A stretch of DNA of 64,000 nucleotides, from positions 310,001-374,000 of the forward strand of contig CM073201.1 of assembly GCA_037042915.1 (NCBI GenBank). Direction: 5' to 3'. Under the pieces are notes generated by a model. The model ran no database searches and was not told the origin of the DNA. It saw only the letters and a program-made list of their open reading frames with translations. Below are positions 10,633-20,977 of this stretch, one piece after another; the first letter of the stretch is position 1; every line of letters starts with the position of its first letter. Source of the DNA: Auricularia sp. M13. Taxonomy: Eukaryota; Basidiomycota; Agaricomycetes; Auriculariales; Auriculariaceae. Position numbers and translations under genes: made by a program.

Positions 10633-13600
10633 CTACGTATACGGGGCGTCGTGGACGGGCGGGCCCGCGTCCTGCGAAATAGTTGCAGCGGCCGCGAGTG
10701 CTTGCTCGAAAATGGCGGCTTGAATGGACGGTCCTCCTAACGGGAAAGCATCAGGGTCGTCCTCTGATTCATCGTCCGTGTCGTCTTCGGGCAGCAATTC
10801 GGGTGCGACGTCGCCCTCGCTGTCGCTGCCGAATGGATCTTTATCCGGAGGGACTACGTCGTCTTCATCTTCCAAGTCATCGTCCGAATCTTCTCCATGT
10901 AATAAGTCAGGCAAGTCGTCGGGCTCGTCTGCCAGCGCGCACAGCTCATCCTGAGCAGAGGAGTCGTACGCGGCAGTCTGAGCTGCCACGTAGGGCGTAG
11001 AAGGCACTTGTTCGCAATCATCTAGAATGCCGGAGCCCTGTAGTTTAGGCATAGAGCGTAGCAGGCAATCGTCGTCGTCCTCGACGTCTTCGACGACGGG
11101 TGGTTTGGCGATGATCTTGGCTACGTAGCAACGAAGTTCGCGACCCAAATCATACGAGGAGAAGGCAGCTTCATTCGCGTGAACTGAATAGACAGCGTCA
11201 TACATCTTTCCTTCTTCGAGACCGCGGTCCGTAGCGAACATAGCTCCTCGCTCTTGCTTGACAGAGTAGGAATGGAAGTGCCCGCATTCCTTATCCCAAT
11301 GCCACGCGCTCCCACACACTTTGCACGGAGACGGCGGCTTCCGCTTGCTGCGAACGTCGCTCTCGGGGAATGGGTATCCGTCCTTGGGAGGAGGACGCTG
11401 CTTGCCGCTGGCCAGGAACGCGTAGATGCTGTTGACCAAGGCGGTATTCGCGCCTACGTACTCGGCCGTGTAAACGGGATGGCTGTCCGGAATTCGACCA
11501 TCGCCCTTATAGCTGCTCGACTCGTAATTCGGGCGCCCCACGAGGGGCTCCTCGTCGACGTCCGTCAAGTGAGCAGAGCGGTGGTACGGCTTTGAAGGCG
11601 GCGCCATCTTGTGGAAGGGATTGTTGTCGACTGGGGGCCGTGTAGCGCCTTGTCGAGACAGCACCTTGGCTACTGCTTCCTCCACTTTCTGCATGACCGC
11701 CTCGTCGTTGACCGGAGCGCCAGCCAGATACGCGGAGGTCAGCGACAGGCCTAGCTGTTTTACGCGTGTCATAAGTTCGTCTGTGTCCGTAAGGTTGTGT
11801 TCGCCGATAACGTAGGACCACTGTGCCGGAGTGTTCGCCAGCACCTCGTGCACCAGCTTGACGCCGTGCAAGTCGAATAGGACGCGCGCGAGGAAGATTC
11901 GTCTGTTGATATATTCGAAAGGCGTTTCGTGTTCGAAGCCCCGCTGCCTGAACCGCATACGCTGGAATTCTGAACGCCGGTCTTCCGCCCAACGATGCGA
12001 CAAGAAATGGACGCGGATACCCGGCAGAAACGTATAAAAGCTTTGCTGAATTTGCGCGCGAAGTGGCCCCGTGGCGTTGCTCCACCAGAAGGCGACTTCG
12101 CCGGTGAAGCGCAACGGAGCCGCGCTCGGGATTTGACTGAAAAGGTCGCTTTCTGGCCCGCCAAGCCGGGCCCATTCGTTGAGTCGGCTGAAGTACGTGA
12201 GGGCGGTGGATTCGTTTCCATCCCAAGAGGGCAGCGAGTCTATCTTGACGCGCGTGTCTAACACGAAGTTGCTGCGCGGGCGGGGGTTCTGCTGTGACGC
12301 CATGCCGCCTGCGCCGGGATCGCCGCCTCCGCCTCCTCCTCCATGGCCACCCCAAGGGGGCTGCTGGTGCGGGGGATACCCTCCGCCACCGCCGCCCCCC
12401 GGTCTTCCAGGCCCAGGGTCGTCGTCGCCATCGCCTCCGTCTCCTGGATCGCCTGGCCCCTGGCGCGGGGGCCCGAGAGACGCGTTTGGCAAAACAGGGC
12501 GATGTCCCATTGGCGGCCCGTCGGGCGTCTTGAAGCCGACCGCGGGTGAGCCCACGCGGGTTGACGCGTTCGGATCGAATATGGAGCCAACATGAACCGG
12601 GGCCAGCTGCGCTGGCTGCTTGCGAGTTTTCTCGAGCACGTCGACCAACGCTGCCTGCGGAGCTTGCGAGGTGACCGGCAGCGTATATTGCGAAGCACCC
12701 ATGCCAGCGAGACCGTCGAAATCGACGGAGAAGTCAATAGGTTGCCGCGCGTGCGTGAGACGTCGGTTGTCTTTCTTGAAAGGCGCGCCGTAAAAGGAAT
12801 GAACCGGTTCTCGCGTCGTCCACATCTTGGACATAGCTACAGAATCTTTGGCTGTCCAGGGAACGTCGGGCGAGCTGGGACGCGTGACCGCTGGCGAGGG
12901 AACGCTGGAGTGCAGGCGCCGCCGGCCGAGCGATTCACGATCATGGTTGCCTGCGCGAAGCTGTTGAAGTGACCCCTCAGCTCCAAATCGAGGGTCTCTG
13001 CTGGCATCGCTGGAACAGCGTGGCTCGGAGCGTACTCCAACAGGTGTAGAAGGTGCAACGCTGCGTAGTCGATCCACGAAACGATATGCTTGAATGCGCG
13101 AATGGCTTCGCCGTAACGCTTGAAGTCTTCGTTAACCAGGATTTCAAGGGACTCGTGCCAGGTCTCTGGAAGGGTGCGCAGCGAGTCGGCGACCGCGAGC
13201 TGCACATACGTCTGGGAGATAAATTCGCGAAGGAAGCCGATAGCCGACTCGAATTGCCCCACGATGCCGACTATGAACACGTAGCAAGAGCCCACTTTCG
13301 CGAAATACGCGGCAGAGGCCTTGAGGGCGCGGGCTCGATTGACGATAGACAGAGGGCTGTCGAACAGCTCTCTGTTAGCGCGAGGTCCTTCGTCCGCGTT
13401 GGCTTCGTCGCCCAAGTCGACTGGTACGCGTCGTTCAAAGAAGTCGTCGAGCAGTCTCTCGCGAGCGATTTGACCCGGTGTCTTTTGCGACGTGACTGAA
13501 GATAGCGCTGGCGGAGCAATTGTCGCTCCCGGACGGGGAGTTTGCGTAACGGTTTCCGTACTGTCATTGCCCTGGACCACAGGATCTGTGGGACCGGTGA

Positions 13601-13937
13601 CCGTAGTACCCATGGTGCGCCGAGCGAGAGAAGGGGAAGCGGGAACGGGAGGTCGAGACGAGTGTAGCCCGACTTGAGCCGTGCGCGCCGTATGGTACGT
13701 TTTATTGAGTCGCGGGGCGAGAGTGGCGAGGTGCGGGGCTACGTCGCGCACGAACGGGTTCGCTGCGCGCGAAGGGGTGCTAAAGGCTGTAAGCGTAGAA
13801 TCGCTGGAGCCTTCGTCGTTGTCCGCGAGGTGTAGCGAGAGGGGCCCGTGGCTCGGCGGAAGCGGAGCAGACGGGAGTGACTGGGAGCTGGAAGGCGTCG
13901 GAGTAACCGTCTTTTGAGAGTCGACGACCGACGGCAT
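10633..13937 (-). CDS. Element A gag, split by a frameshift
   Basis: Two overlapping frames make up gag: 13937-12837 (366 codons, N-terminal) and 13077-10633 (814 codons). Element B encodes the equivalent as one 1154-codon ORF, so an indel between about 12960 and 12840 is likely. The start ATG at 13937 lies 67 bp inside the 5' LTR. The N-terminal half holds the helical capsid-like region; a Gly/Pro-rich stretch (12300-12420) follows. A zinc knuckle of form C-x2-C-x4-H-x4-C (CKVCGSAWHWDKEC) is encoded near 11270-11320, and an acidic tail rich in DDE comes last. Gag packages element RNA into virus-like particles. The C-terminal AAIFEQAL segment corresponds to the start of element B's pol frame. 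Confidence 0.85.
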
Positions 13938-13989
13938 TCACAGCGGTAAAAAAGTATTCAGGAGGTCGTTAGCTTCAGCTAGACGATCC

Positions 13990-14004
13990 GGATTCGTCCA
14001 CCTC
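13990..14004 (-). other. Candidate primer-binding site of element A
   Basis: The minus strand next to the 5' LTR reads GAGGTGGACGAATCC. A TGG, as expected for pairing with a tRNA CCA end, starts four bases in. Element B has GAGGTGGAC at the same place and then diverges. I could not match either to a particular tRNA; self-priming as in Tf1-type elements is an alternative. Confidence 0.4.
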
Positions 14005-14303
14005 TGTGAGAGCCACCCGGTGAAGGATGGACCACAGATATCTGAACCGGGTAGGCTAGCAAAGGCTGCACGACCGTGGACAGCGGGCGTCACCTGTCAG
14101 AGGTGTCAAGACCTCCGGCAGGAGTCAATCCGTTGTCGTGTCGTCCGTTCCTACGCTGGGAACGGAGATCTACTCGCTATCTCGTAGCGCGCGAGCTGTC
14201 TGAGAGCGAGCGCGAGGCGAGGAAAAAGTGCGAAGTAATGATGATAACCAAATAGTAGCAAACAGGCGACGGTTTCAGGCTACGCTATCAGGTACTCCTT
14301 ACA
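14005..14303 (-). repeat. 5' LTR of element A
   Basis: 299-bp copy that matches 3117-3415 base for base as far as I can read. It is followed by the target duplication CCTCC at 14304-14308. It should carry the element's promoter; I did not identify a convincing TATA box. Confidence 0.95.
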
Positions 14304-14308
14304 CCTCC

Positions 14309-15052
14309 GCGTCGTCCGCGCCGCGACCTTCATCCTCGCTCACATCGTTGGCGCCGCAACCCACGGCAACATCACTGACGTCGTCGGCGCTGCAAGCCGC
14401 AGTCGCCTCCACCTCTGCCGTCGCGTCGTCGGCGCCGCAGCCCACCGCAACATCCTCGACGTCAGTCGTGCCCTCAGAAACGCGTCCCTTCGTCGGCCCG
14501 ATGCCGCGTCAGCGCCTGCACGATGTGCTGCAGCCCGAGGAAGGCCCGTTGTTCTACAACAATCATATGCTGCCTGCGTTCGCATGTGCCCCGGGCGACT
14601 TGAAATACGTCTGGCCGTCCGCGGAATGGAGGACGATGATTATCTGGGACATGGCCGAGCTCACGTTTCGCACTGCGCTATTCCAGCTCGATGACCATCT
14701 GCGTCGCGCGTACCCGTCGTGCGAGGCGCTGAACACGGAGTCGGTGCTCGAGCGTACGCGCATGATAACAGAGATCTGGGGCGACACAACGTTCGTGCCG
14801 AAAGGGCCGAGTCCTCTGACCGCTGCGGACTGGCGCCAGCGGCAAGCTTCGATACGGGCATTCCACCGCGTCGCGTCTACTTGGCCGCGCGCAGCTCTGC
14901 CCGCCATGCCCGACGCATTCGACGACGAGTCGCATTTCGTGTCTTGCGAGCAAAAGGTCTGGGGCGCATATACCCAGACCTATTCGGATTACTTCTTGCG
15001 CGAGCCGCCAGTTCCGATGCTGTACCCGACTGTTGTCCCGTGGTCCGCGTAA
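14309..15052 (+). pseudogene. 3' part of the gene cut by element A
   Basis: After removal of element A and one target duplication, codons ...TCC TCC (to 3116) continue with GCG TCG TCC from 14309, keeping the Ser/Ala/Pro/Thr-rich frame to a TAA at 15050-15052. This part adds a low-complexity linker (SSLTSLAPQPTATS type, about 14309-14490). A compact domain follows with Trp/Tyr-rich segments (GPLFYNNHMLPAF, MIIWDMAELTFRTALFQLDD, WGAYTQTYSDYFL). Function is unknown. An apparent Met start at 14228 belongs to the LTR and is not the gene's own. Confidence 0.75.
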
Positions 15053-15379
15053 AAACCTGCCTCAATATCATCTTGCATTGTACGTATCGTCTGCTCGAAC
15101 ACAATTACGTCTCTCAGTTACAATATGGTTGGTGGGTATCGACTTGAATTAATTCTTCTCGATGCGACCTGCATCATCGTTGACTTGATTAAGGCGCGTA
15201 CCCGTGCACTTTGGCGCACAGTACAGCTAATCATTGTTTACAGTACGGTCGAAGCTGTTTTGCATCAAGAAAGCACCAATCTATTGAAGGATGTACAGGA
15301 TAAAGCTGACTACAAGAGAGAGCTGCTCAACGAGCATTTGATCAAGAAACATGGTGGAAAACGAGAGGGTGTGTAAGCT
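15053..15379. other. Intergenic stretch, no convincing gene
   Basis: AT-richer than its surroundings. An 83-codon frame (15125-15376, plus; LLNEHLIKKHGGKREGV at its end) has no recognisable features and may be chance. It separates the 3' end of the disrupted gene from the 3' end of the convergent membrane-protein gene. Confidence 0.4.
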
Positions 15380-16455
15380 TCAGGCTGTGCTCGGGTGAGT
15401 GGAGTCTGACTTCAAGCAAGCGTACGCAAACGCAACAGACAAGAGGTACGCGAAGGCGCCCGCGGGGCCGGAGACAGTCTTGACCGCTGACTCGAGGTCG
15501 GGGAATCTAACGATGAGGCAGGAAGCAGTCACGAGGATGGCAGGAAAACAAGCAAATGAAAGAACGGTCGCAAGGCAAAACGGTGGGAAGGCGAATTGAC
15601 CATCGTCGACAGCCTGCCGGAACATCGCAAACACAGTTCCTAGTGCCTGTAATCACGATGTGAGTGAAGTTATAGGTGAATACGCGCACACGTAACGTAC
15701 CTCAAGATGTCCAAGGCCAGAAGGCAGCGTCACAATGCGACGCCTGTCCGTATGGTGGACGCGCTCTGGACGGCGTCATCAACCGTGAGTAAAGTAAAAT
15801 CAACAATGGCGAGAATTCTGACTGACCTGAGAATTGCTCGCAGCAGGCAACGCGGCAGCTTGATTCGCGTGAGTGCGATTATCCTCGCTTGCTGCGAGAT
15901 CGTCGTTGACTGCTTGGAGCGCTCCCAGCGGTTGACCATTGTCGCCATCGGCTATGCTCTGAGCGTCCATGGGCAGAGCGACGAAGTCCACAGCAAGCCC
16001 GGCGTTTACACCTTGCAGACGGTATTGCGCAGAAGCGCGGTCTGCGCGTTGCTGGGAGGCCGAGGGGAACAGCATAGCTGCCATAGCAGCTATAGGCAAG
16101 CCGTCGCGCTGAGCGTCAGACGCGTGAGTCGGCGGCGCCACGTCGACACTCTGCGGGTCATCGCTAGGAGCGTCGTCGGACGCGCCACGCCGACGCCGAA
16201 GCCCTGCGCGCCGAAATCAACCGGACAGTCGGCTGGTTGTTGCGCGTCGGCGTCGTCGTCGAGCCCGTCCTTGAGCCACAGCGCGACGCGTTAGCACGGC
16301 GGGTATGTTCGGGCACGCGCAGAGGCCCGCCGTGCGCAACGGCGCCCAGTTCCGCATGTCCGTGCTGTGGAGTATGATCGAGCAGCGACGCGACGCGACG
16401 TGCGGCGTCGTCAGCGCTCGTCTCGTTCGTCGGCATCTGGTTGCTGCTGGACATG
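15380..16455 (-). CDS. Spliced gene for a small membrane protein of unknown function
   Basis: The 3' half is well supported. The last exon (15646-15380) follows a textbook intron at 15700-15647 (GTACGT donor, CTCAC branch, TTACAG). The splice joins VTLPSGLGHLE to ALGTVFAMFRQAVDDG and gives a C-terminal hydrophobic region of about 60 residues (FCLATVLSFACFPAILVTASCLIV and GAFAYLLSVAFAYACL), probably two membrane spans. A second intron is likely at about 15830-15770 (GTCAGT...CTCAC...CCAG). Upstream exons are uncertain. A plausible start is ATG at 16455 (MSSSNQMPTNETSADD), and several alternative splices fit. The deduced N-terminal part is acidic and low in complexity. I recall similar tails in hypothetical agaricomycete proteins but know no function. 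Confidence 0.55.
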
Positions 16456-16499
16456 GAGAGAGCAGCGGGAGCCGGCCGACGAGCTGTCATGCTTGACAG

Positions 16500-18300
16500 C
16501 GGCCGTTACGCCCTTGCCTGCTCGACTGTGCCCCTCGTTTGCCCGCCGCCCACTCGCTTGCCCGCTGCCCGCCTCGTCATCCTCATCCATCGCCTCTGCG
16601 CCTCTGCGCGTATGTGTGTCGTCAAACGCGCACAGCAGAGGCGCAGAGCCGGCCGCCCTCGCGCTCTGTTCCATCCCCGGGCTCCGTCCCATCCCCCCGC
16701 TCGTCTGGCCACCGCGCGCGCCTGCTCGCCCTCGCCCCGTGCGCGCAGACGCGCAGATGCGCAAAGTCGCCCATCTGGACGCCCGCGCGCCGCGCTCGTC
16801 TCTCGCCGCCCACTCGCCTGCCCGCGGCCCGCCTGGTCATTTACGCGCAGAGGCGCGCGGCGCTCGTCTGCCCACACCGCCAGCCTGCTCGCCGTGATGC
16901 GCAGACACGACGCTCGTACGCGCAGAGGCGCAGAGTCGGCCGCCCTCGCGCTCTGTCCCATCTCCGAGCTCCGTCCCACGCCCCCTGCTCGCCCTCGCTC
17001 GTACGCGCAGACGCGCAGCATCTGGGCGCCCGCGCGCCGCGCTCGTCTCTCGCCGCTCACTCGCCTGCCCGCGGCCCGCCTGGTCATTTACGCGCAGAGG
17101 CGCGCGGCGCTCGTCTGCCCACCGCGCCCGCGCCCCGCCTGCCCACCGCGCCCGCCTGCTCGCCGTGACGCGCAGACAACGCACGTACGCGCACAGGCGC
17201 AGACGCAGACGCCCGCGCGCTCCTTCCTATCCCCCCACTGCGCTCGTCTGCCCGCGGCGCTCGTCTGCCCACCGCGCCCGCGCCCGCCTGCCCACCGCGC
17301 CCTCCTGCTCGCCGTCGTGCTCGCCGTGGCCCCGTACGCGCCGACGCGCCGACGCGCAAAGGCGCCCGCGCAGACGATCCGCCACCCACAGACCGTCCCG
17401 CGCCGTACGGCCAGCCCTCGCGCTCGCCGTGCCGCCTGCGCCCCGCGCAGATGCGCAAACGCGGAGCCCGTCCGCCCGCTCGTCTATCCACCGCGCCGGC
17501 CTGCTCGCCGTCGCCCGCCTGCCCACCGCGCCCTCCTGCTCGCCGTCGTGCTCGCCGTGGCCCCCGACGCGCCGGACGCGCTGACGCGCAAAGGCGCCCA
17601 TCCAGTCGCGCGCGCGCGCTCGTCTACCCACCGCGCTCGCCTGCCCACCGCGCCTGCCCACCGCGCGCTCCTGCTCGCCGTCGGGCTCGCCGTGGCCCGT
17701 ACGCGCCCACGCGCCCACGCGCAAAGGCGCCCATCGAGACGCCCGCGCGCCCGTTCACCTGCCCGCCGTCGGTGCAGCCCTGTCCCGCTTGTTCTCTCGC
17801 CGCCCGCCTGCCCGTCTTCCCGCGCGCCCACTCGTATGCCGACCTTCACGTGTCGCCCGCACGTGCAGACGCGCGGAGCCGACGACAGCTCGTCGCCGAC
17901 GTCTCGTGCCGCCGCCCGCGCCCGCCCGCAGTCGTCGGCTCCGCGCTCGTCTACCCGCCGCGCCCAACCGCCGCTCACCTGCCCGCCGCGCCCGCAGTCC
18001 CCCTGCCCATCTTCCCGCGCGGCCGCTCGTATGGAGGCCTCAGACGCGCAGTGCGGCCGCTCATCTGCGCGCCGTCGCCGACGTCTCTTCTCGCCGCCCG
18101 CAGTCGGTCCGCGTGCCCTCGTCTATCCGCCGCGCCCGGCCGCCACTCTCTCCTCCTCGCCGCGCGCACCTGCCCATCCTCCCGCGCTCGCCCGTCGTGT
18201 GCCGGCCTTGTCGCCGTCTTGCGCACGCGCTGACACGCAGACCCGCAAAGGCAGTCTGCCCGCCGTTGCCGCCGTCCCATCCCGCTACCCCCCGCCCGCT
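16500..18300. repeat. C-rich degenerate minisatellite with strong strand bias
   Basis: About 1.8 kb in which the plus strand is C-rich and made of shuffled, imperfect modules such as gctcgtctgcccaccgcgcc, ctgctcgccgtcgtgctcgc and ggtcatttacgcgcagaggc. A block of roughly 65 bp near 16808-16875 recurs near 17060-17125. A module near 17287 recurs near 17516 and 17640. The long Arg/Ala/Pro-rich open frames here in several frames on both strands come from the composition and show no domain. Confidence 0.8.
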
Positions 18301-18714
18301 CTTCTGCCTGACATGACTGTACTTCCGACACGTATAATCCATCCCATGTTTTCATACTCTGTTGCTTGTTTCACGCCCGATCTCATGCTGTGAATTAAAT
18401 AAAAGTGAACATGACTTGCAGCCTGACTGATTTGTGCACGTTGCATCATTCGGTAATGCCCACTGACTTTGCATCGTTCACTAATGACTTAGCAGCTGAG
18501 ACCGCCTCGACTGACCGGTGGTTTCAGCGCCAGTCAGTCAAGGCAGTCTCAGCAGACACACCAACACTATGTATATATTAAAGATGGGGCATGTAGCCCA
18601 CAATATGGGGCACCCCGCCCCCGGCCCTATATGCGGGGCACCCCATATGCGGGGCAATTATCCCAGAAAGAGACCGCTTCGGATATCCGAAGCACGCAAC
18701 TTGCAGATGGTTGG
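18301..18714. other. Intergenic stretch with short GGGGCA repeats
   Basis: After an abrupt fall in GC, the sequence carries several atatg(c/g)ggggcacccc-like repeats at 18585-18655. No gene is recognised before the KDZ-related fragment. Confidence 0.5.
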
Positions 18715-19852
18715 CCCTGGTCAAGAGTACAGGAATCACGCGTGCGATCTATGTTGCAAGAACATTCCCACTAGAGACGGCTCTATCGGTGAGTCTATTG
18801 CAGTACGATAGAGAGATACCAATCCTGAGACAGAGCATATACGCTCCATGGTAACGGACGGCATCACAATGGGACATCCGACGTGCGGATCGCACAACTG
18901 CATGGAGCCCCTCCCTTCATCGCGTGCTCGCTTTTGCAGGAACCATGCGGAACTCAATCGTGTCTGTGCCGCACGAGACGATGGTGTTCAATGCAAGAAT
19001 GCCTGCGAGACAGGCTTCCAGACCTGTACACGAGCCGAGCATCGCCAGCTTGAGGCTGGCTATCGCATGCAAGGCCAGGCCATGTTCCAACTGCGCAAAC
19101 GGCTAGAACGGCTCAGCATCGTGCAGACCAACACATCTATTCCTACGTCTCTTTCTCCTGCGGGCGAGGAGGGTCCCGGGGATGGATCGGATGTTGAGGT
19201 AGCATACGACGAGATCTGCGAGGGCAAGCCTGAGACAGGCAATCGCAAGCTTCGTGCAAAGTTTGGACGCAGCCGTACGCACAACGAAGAGCTTTGCGTA
19301 ACATCTTGTGGTATTATCGTCGGTAGGGCGACATTCTACGGTTCGAGGCGGTCAGAGATGTGATTGTGCGTCCCGTTTGGTTCCCCATTTTCTCACTGCT
19401 GATGTTCGAGTGCACAGAACTTTTGGAAGGGGCTGTTCCCGACGAAGAACTCACTGCCTATGGTTCTCTGGCACGATAACAATTGCAATGTGCAGAGAAT
19501 CCTCCGGCACGACAACGAGCACCACCTCGATGGTGTTGCCTTGCCAGTTGATGTCTTCCACTTCAACTGCAAGCACAAGGAGCGGGACACCTTTTGCGGG
19601 CAGAATTGCAATCCTCTCCTCTGGCCTCAACTGCGAGAAAACGGCAAATGGAGGTTCAACTCGTCTGCCGCGGAGCAGACAAACGCTTGGATGGGCGGTT
19701 TTCGGGCAATAGTGCGTGAGATGCGACGGGAGCGTTATTGTTTTTTCCTTGACGAGATGATCAAACGACGCAACCGCATCCTCGTTACGGCACTTGCAGA
19801 TCGGGGAGCCAAGCCATGGTGCATTCCCCGAGAGATCTTGCTGTCCAAATAA
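18715..19852 (+). pseudogene. Decayed CxC5/CxC6 cysteine-cluster gene of a KDZ transposon
   Basis: Cys/His clusters occur in the order NHACDLCC, then after a 45-nt intron (18789-18833, GTGAGT...CAG, phase-correct) VTDGITMGHPTCGSHNC, FCRNHAELNRVC and CARAEH-like residues. That is the pattern of the CxC6-type cluster proteins that accompany KDZ (Kyakuja-Dileera-Zisupton) transposases in basidiomycetes. A conserved C-terminal part follows (CGIIVGRATFYGS, VDVFHFNCKHKE, NSSAAEQTNAWMGGF, FFLDEMIKRRNR), but in three different frames. One frameshift lies near 19345 and another near 19459. No start codon or full N-terminus is recognisable. These proteins are thought to act with the KDZ transposase in DNA recognition. 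This copy looks dead. Confidence 0.75.
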
Positions 19853-19949
19853 CACTATGTACTTAGGTTTACTGTTGTCAGTCTATTTTGTCAGTGAGAA
19901 CAGAATCTGTATACGGTCGCCAAATGACATGCATCGGCAGAGCAACGGT

Positions 19950-20460
19950 AAGAACGACGGCGGGGGCGCTGGGGCTGAGCGAGAACAGCGGCAGGATGGG
20001 AGCGGCAGCAGAAGCGAGGACAGTTGCTGAACTACGACGGCGAGAATTTCAGTGGCAGAAGCGGTGGGGATGGAGGAGAGGAAAGGGTCGGTGACGAGGG
20101 TCGGCGGCGAGGAGCTGGGCGGCGGGACACAGGCAGCGATGATGGCTGAACATCATCGATGACGTGCACTGTGGCGGAACCAATGACGGTGATGGCTGGA
20201 TGACAGCAGACACGGTGAAGGAGCGGTAGCACGGCAGCGGGCAGACAGACGCAGCGGCAGTGACGCGACAGCGGGCGAGGCGGCAGTGGTGGGACGGCAG
20301 CAGCAGTGTCGAGGGTGGCGACGGCGGCAGTGGTTGCAGTAGAAGCACCTGGGTAGCAGCGGCGGGCGGCAGCGGCGGCAGTGGTGGCAACGGCAGCGGC
20401 TGGGTACCAGCGGCGGCGGCGGTGACGACGAGACGGTGACGAAAAGAGGCAACCGCCGCG
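19950..20460. repeat. GGC/CAG-type low-complexity tract
   Basis: Imperfect trinucleotide-like repeats (ggcggcagcggtggcaacgg and variants) give meaningless Ala/Pro/Gly-rich frames on both strands. At 20485-20520, just outside the pogo element, the palindrome ctcggccgag occurs twice. Confidence 0.7.
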
Positions 20461-20529
20461 AGTTTCCGCACGGGCGTATTGCCAACTGCTCGGCCGAGCA
20501 TCCGTGCTCGGCCGAGTCGTCGGGGACTA

Positions 20530-20553
20530 CTAGTCCTGACGGGGAAGCTGACA
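20530..20553 (+). repeat. Left terminal inverted repeat of the pogo element
   Basis: 24 bp matching the reverse complement of 36232-36255; preceded by TA at 20528-20529. The shared part ends with GCTGACA. Confidence 0.85.
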
Positions 20554-20636
20554 CATTTTGATCTCACTACATTCCCGTTACCGCTCTGCCCTCGGCTTGT
20601 CATAGTATGATTATAGCTTCAATAAGAACATCTCTC

Positions 20637-20955
20637 TGTAACGAGTGCGGAGTCACTCGTTGAGGTCCCTAGCAGGAAAGTCCAACTGACGTCACGGCGG
20701 GCGACCGTCAGAGGTGTATAGACCGTATGAGCGGTCTGTAACGATAGGTCGGAGGAGGGGTCTGCTAGTCAGACCCCTGAGGACGGGATAGAGAGTATAG
20801 AGCGCGAGTACGGTCTCGCGATTCACGGTTCACGGTTCAAGCTTCGCGCCTGAACGTGAGTGAAATGCGAAGTCGGAAGAGAGAGTGTATTGCCAAATAT
20901 CCGAAAACAATTCTAATGAGCGGCGCTCGGAGTTACTCGCAAAGTACCCCTTACA
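20637..20955 (-). repeat. 3' LTR of element B
   Basis: 319 bp, TGTAACG...CCCTTACA, apparently identical to 31974-32292. The polypurine tract lies immediately to its right at 20956-20970. Confidence 0.95.
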
Positions 20956-20977
20956 GAGCCCCCCCTCCGAGGGTCGT

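Larger units (their letters stand above)
3117..14303 (-). mobile_element. Ty3/gypsy chromovirus-like LTR retrotransposon (element A)
   Basis: An 11.19-kb element is bounded by two 299-bp direct LTRs that I read as identical, each starting TGTGAG and ending CCTTACA. The 5-bp target duplication CCTCC stands at 3112-3116 and 14304-14308. Coding is on the minus strand: gag (13937 to 10633), pol with protease, RT, RNase H, integrase and chromodomain (about 10639 to 5982), then a third ORF (5821 to 3434) in the env position. The 3' LTR is the left one. A polypurine tract (GGGGGGCTG on the minus strand) abuts it at 3416-3424. Matching LTRs and a perfect duplication indicate a recent insertion, yet gag-pol has three frame breaks. 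Chromodomain Ty3 elements are known to be steered to chromatin by that domain. Confidence 0.95.

Noticed and set aside
16441-18393. A 650-codon plus-strand ORF and several long minus-strand ORFs
   Set aside because: They lie in the C-rich minisatellite, consist of Arg/Ala/Pro/Cys strings, are open in several frames at once and have no domain; composition explains them.
20049-20603. Minus-strand 184-codon ORF rich in PPLPPLP units
   Set aside because: Product of the GGC/CAG-like low-complexity tract; it also runs into the pogo terminal repeat.
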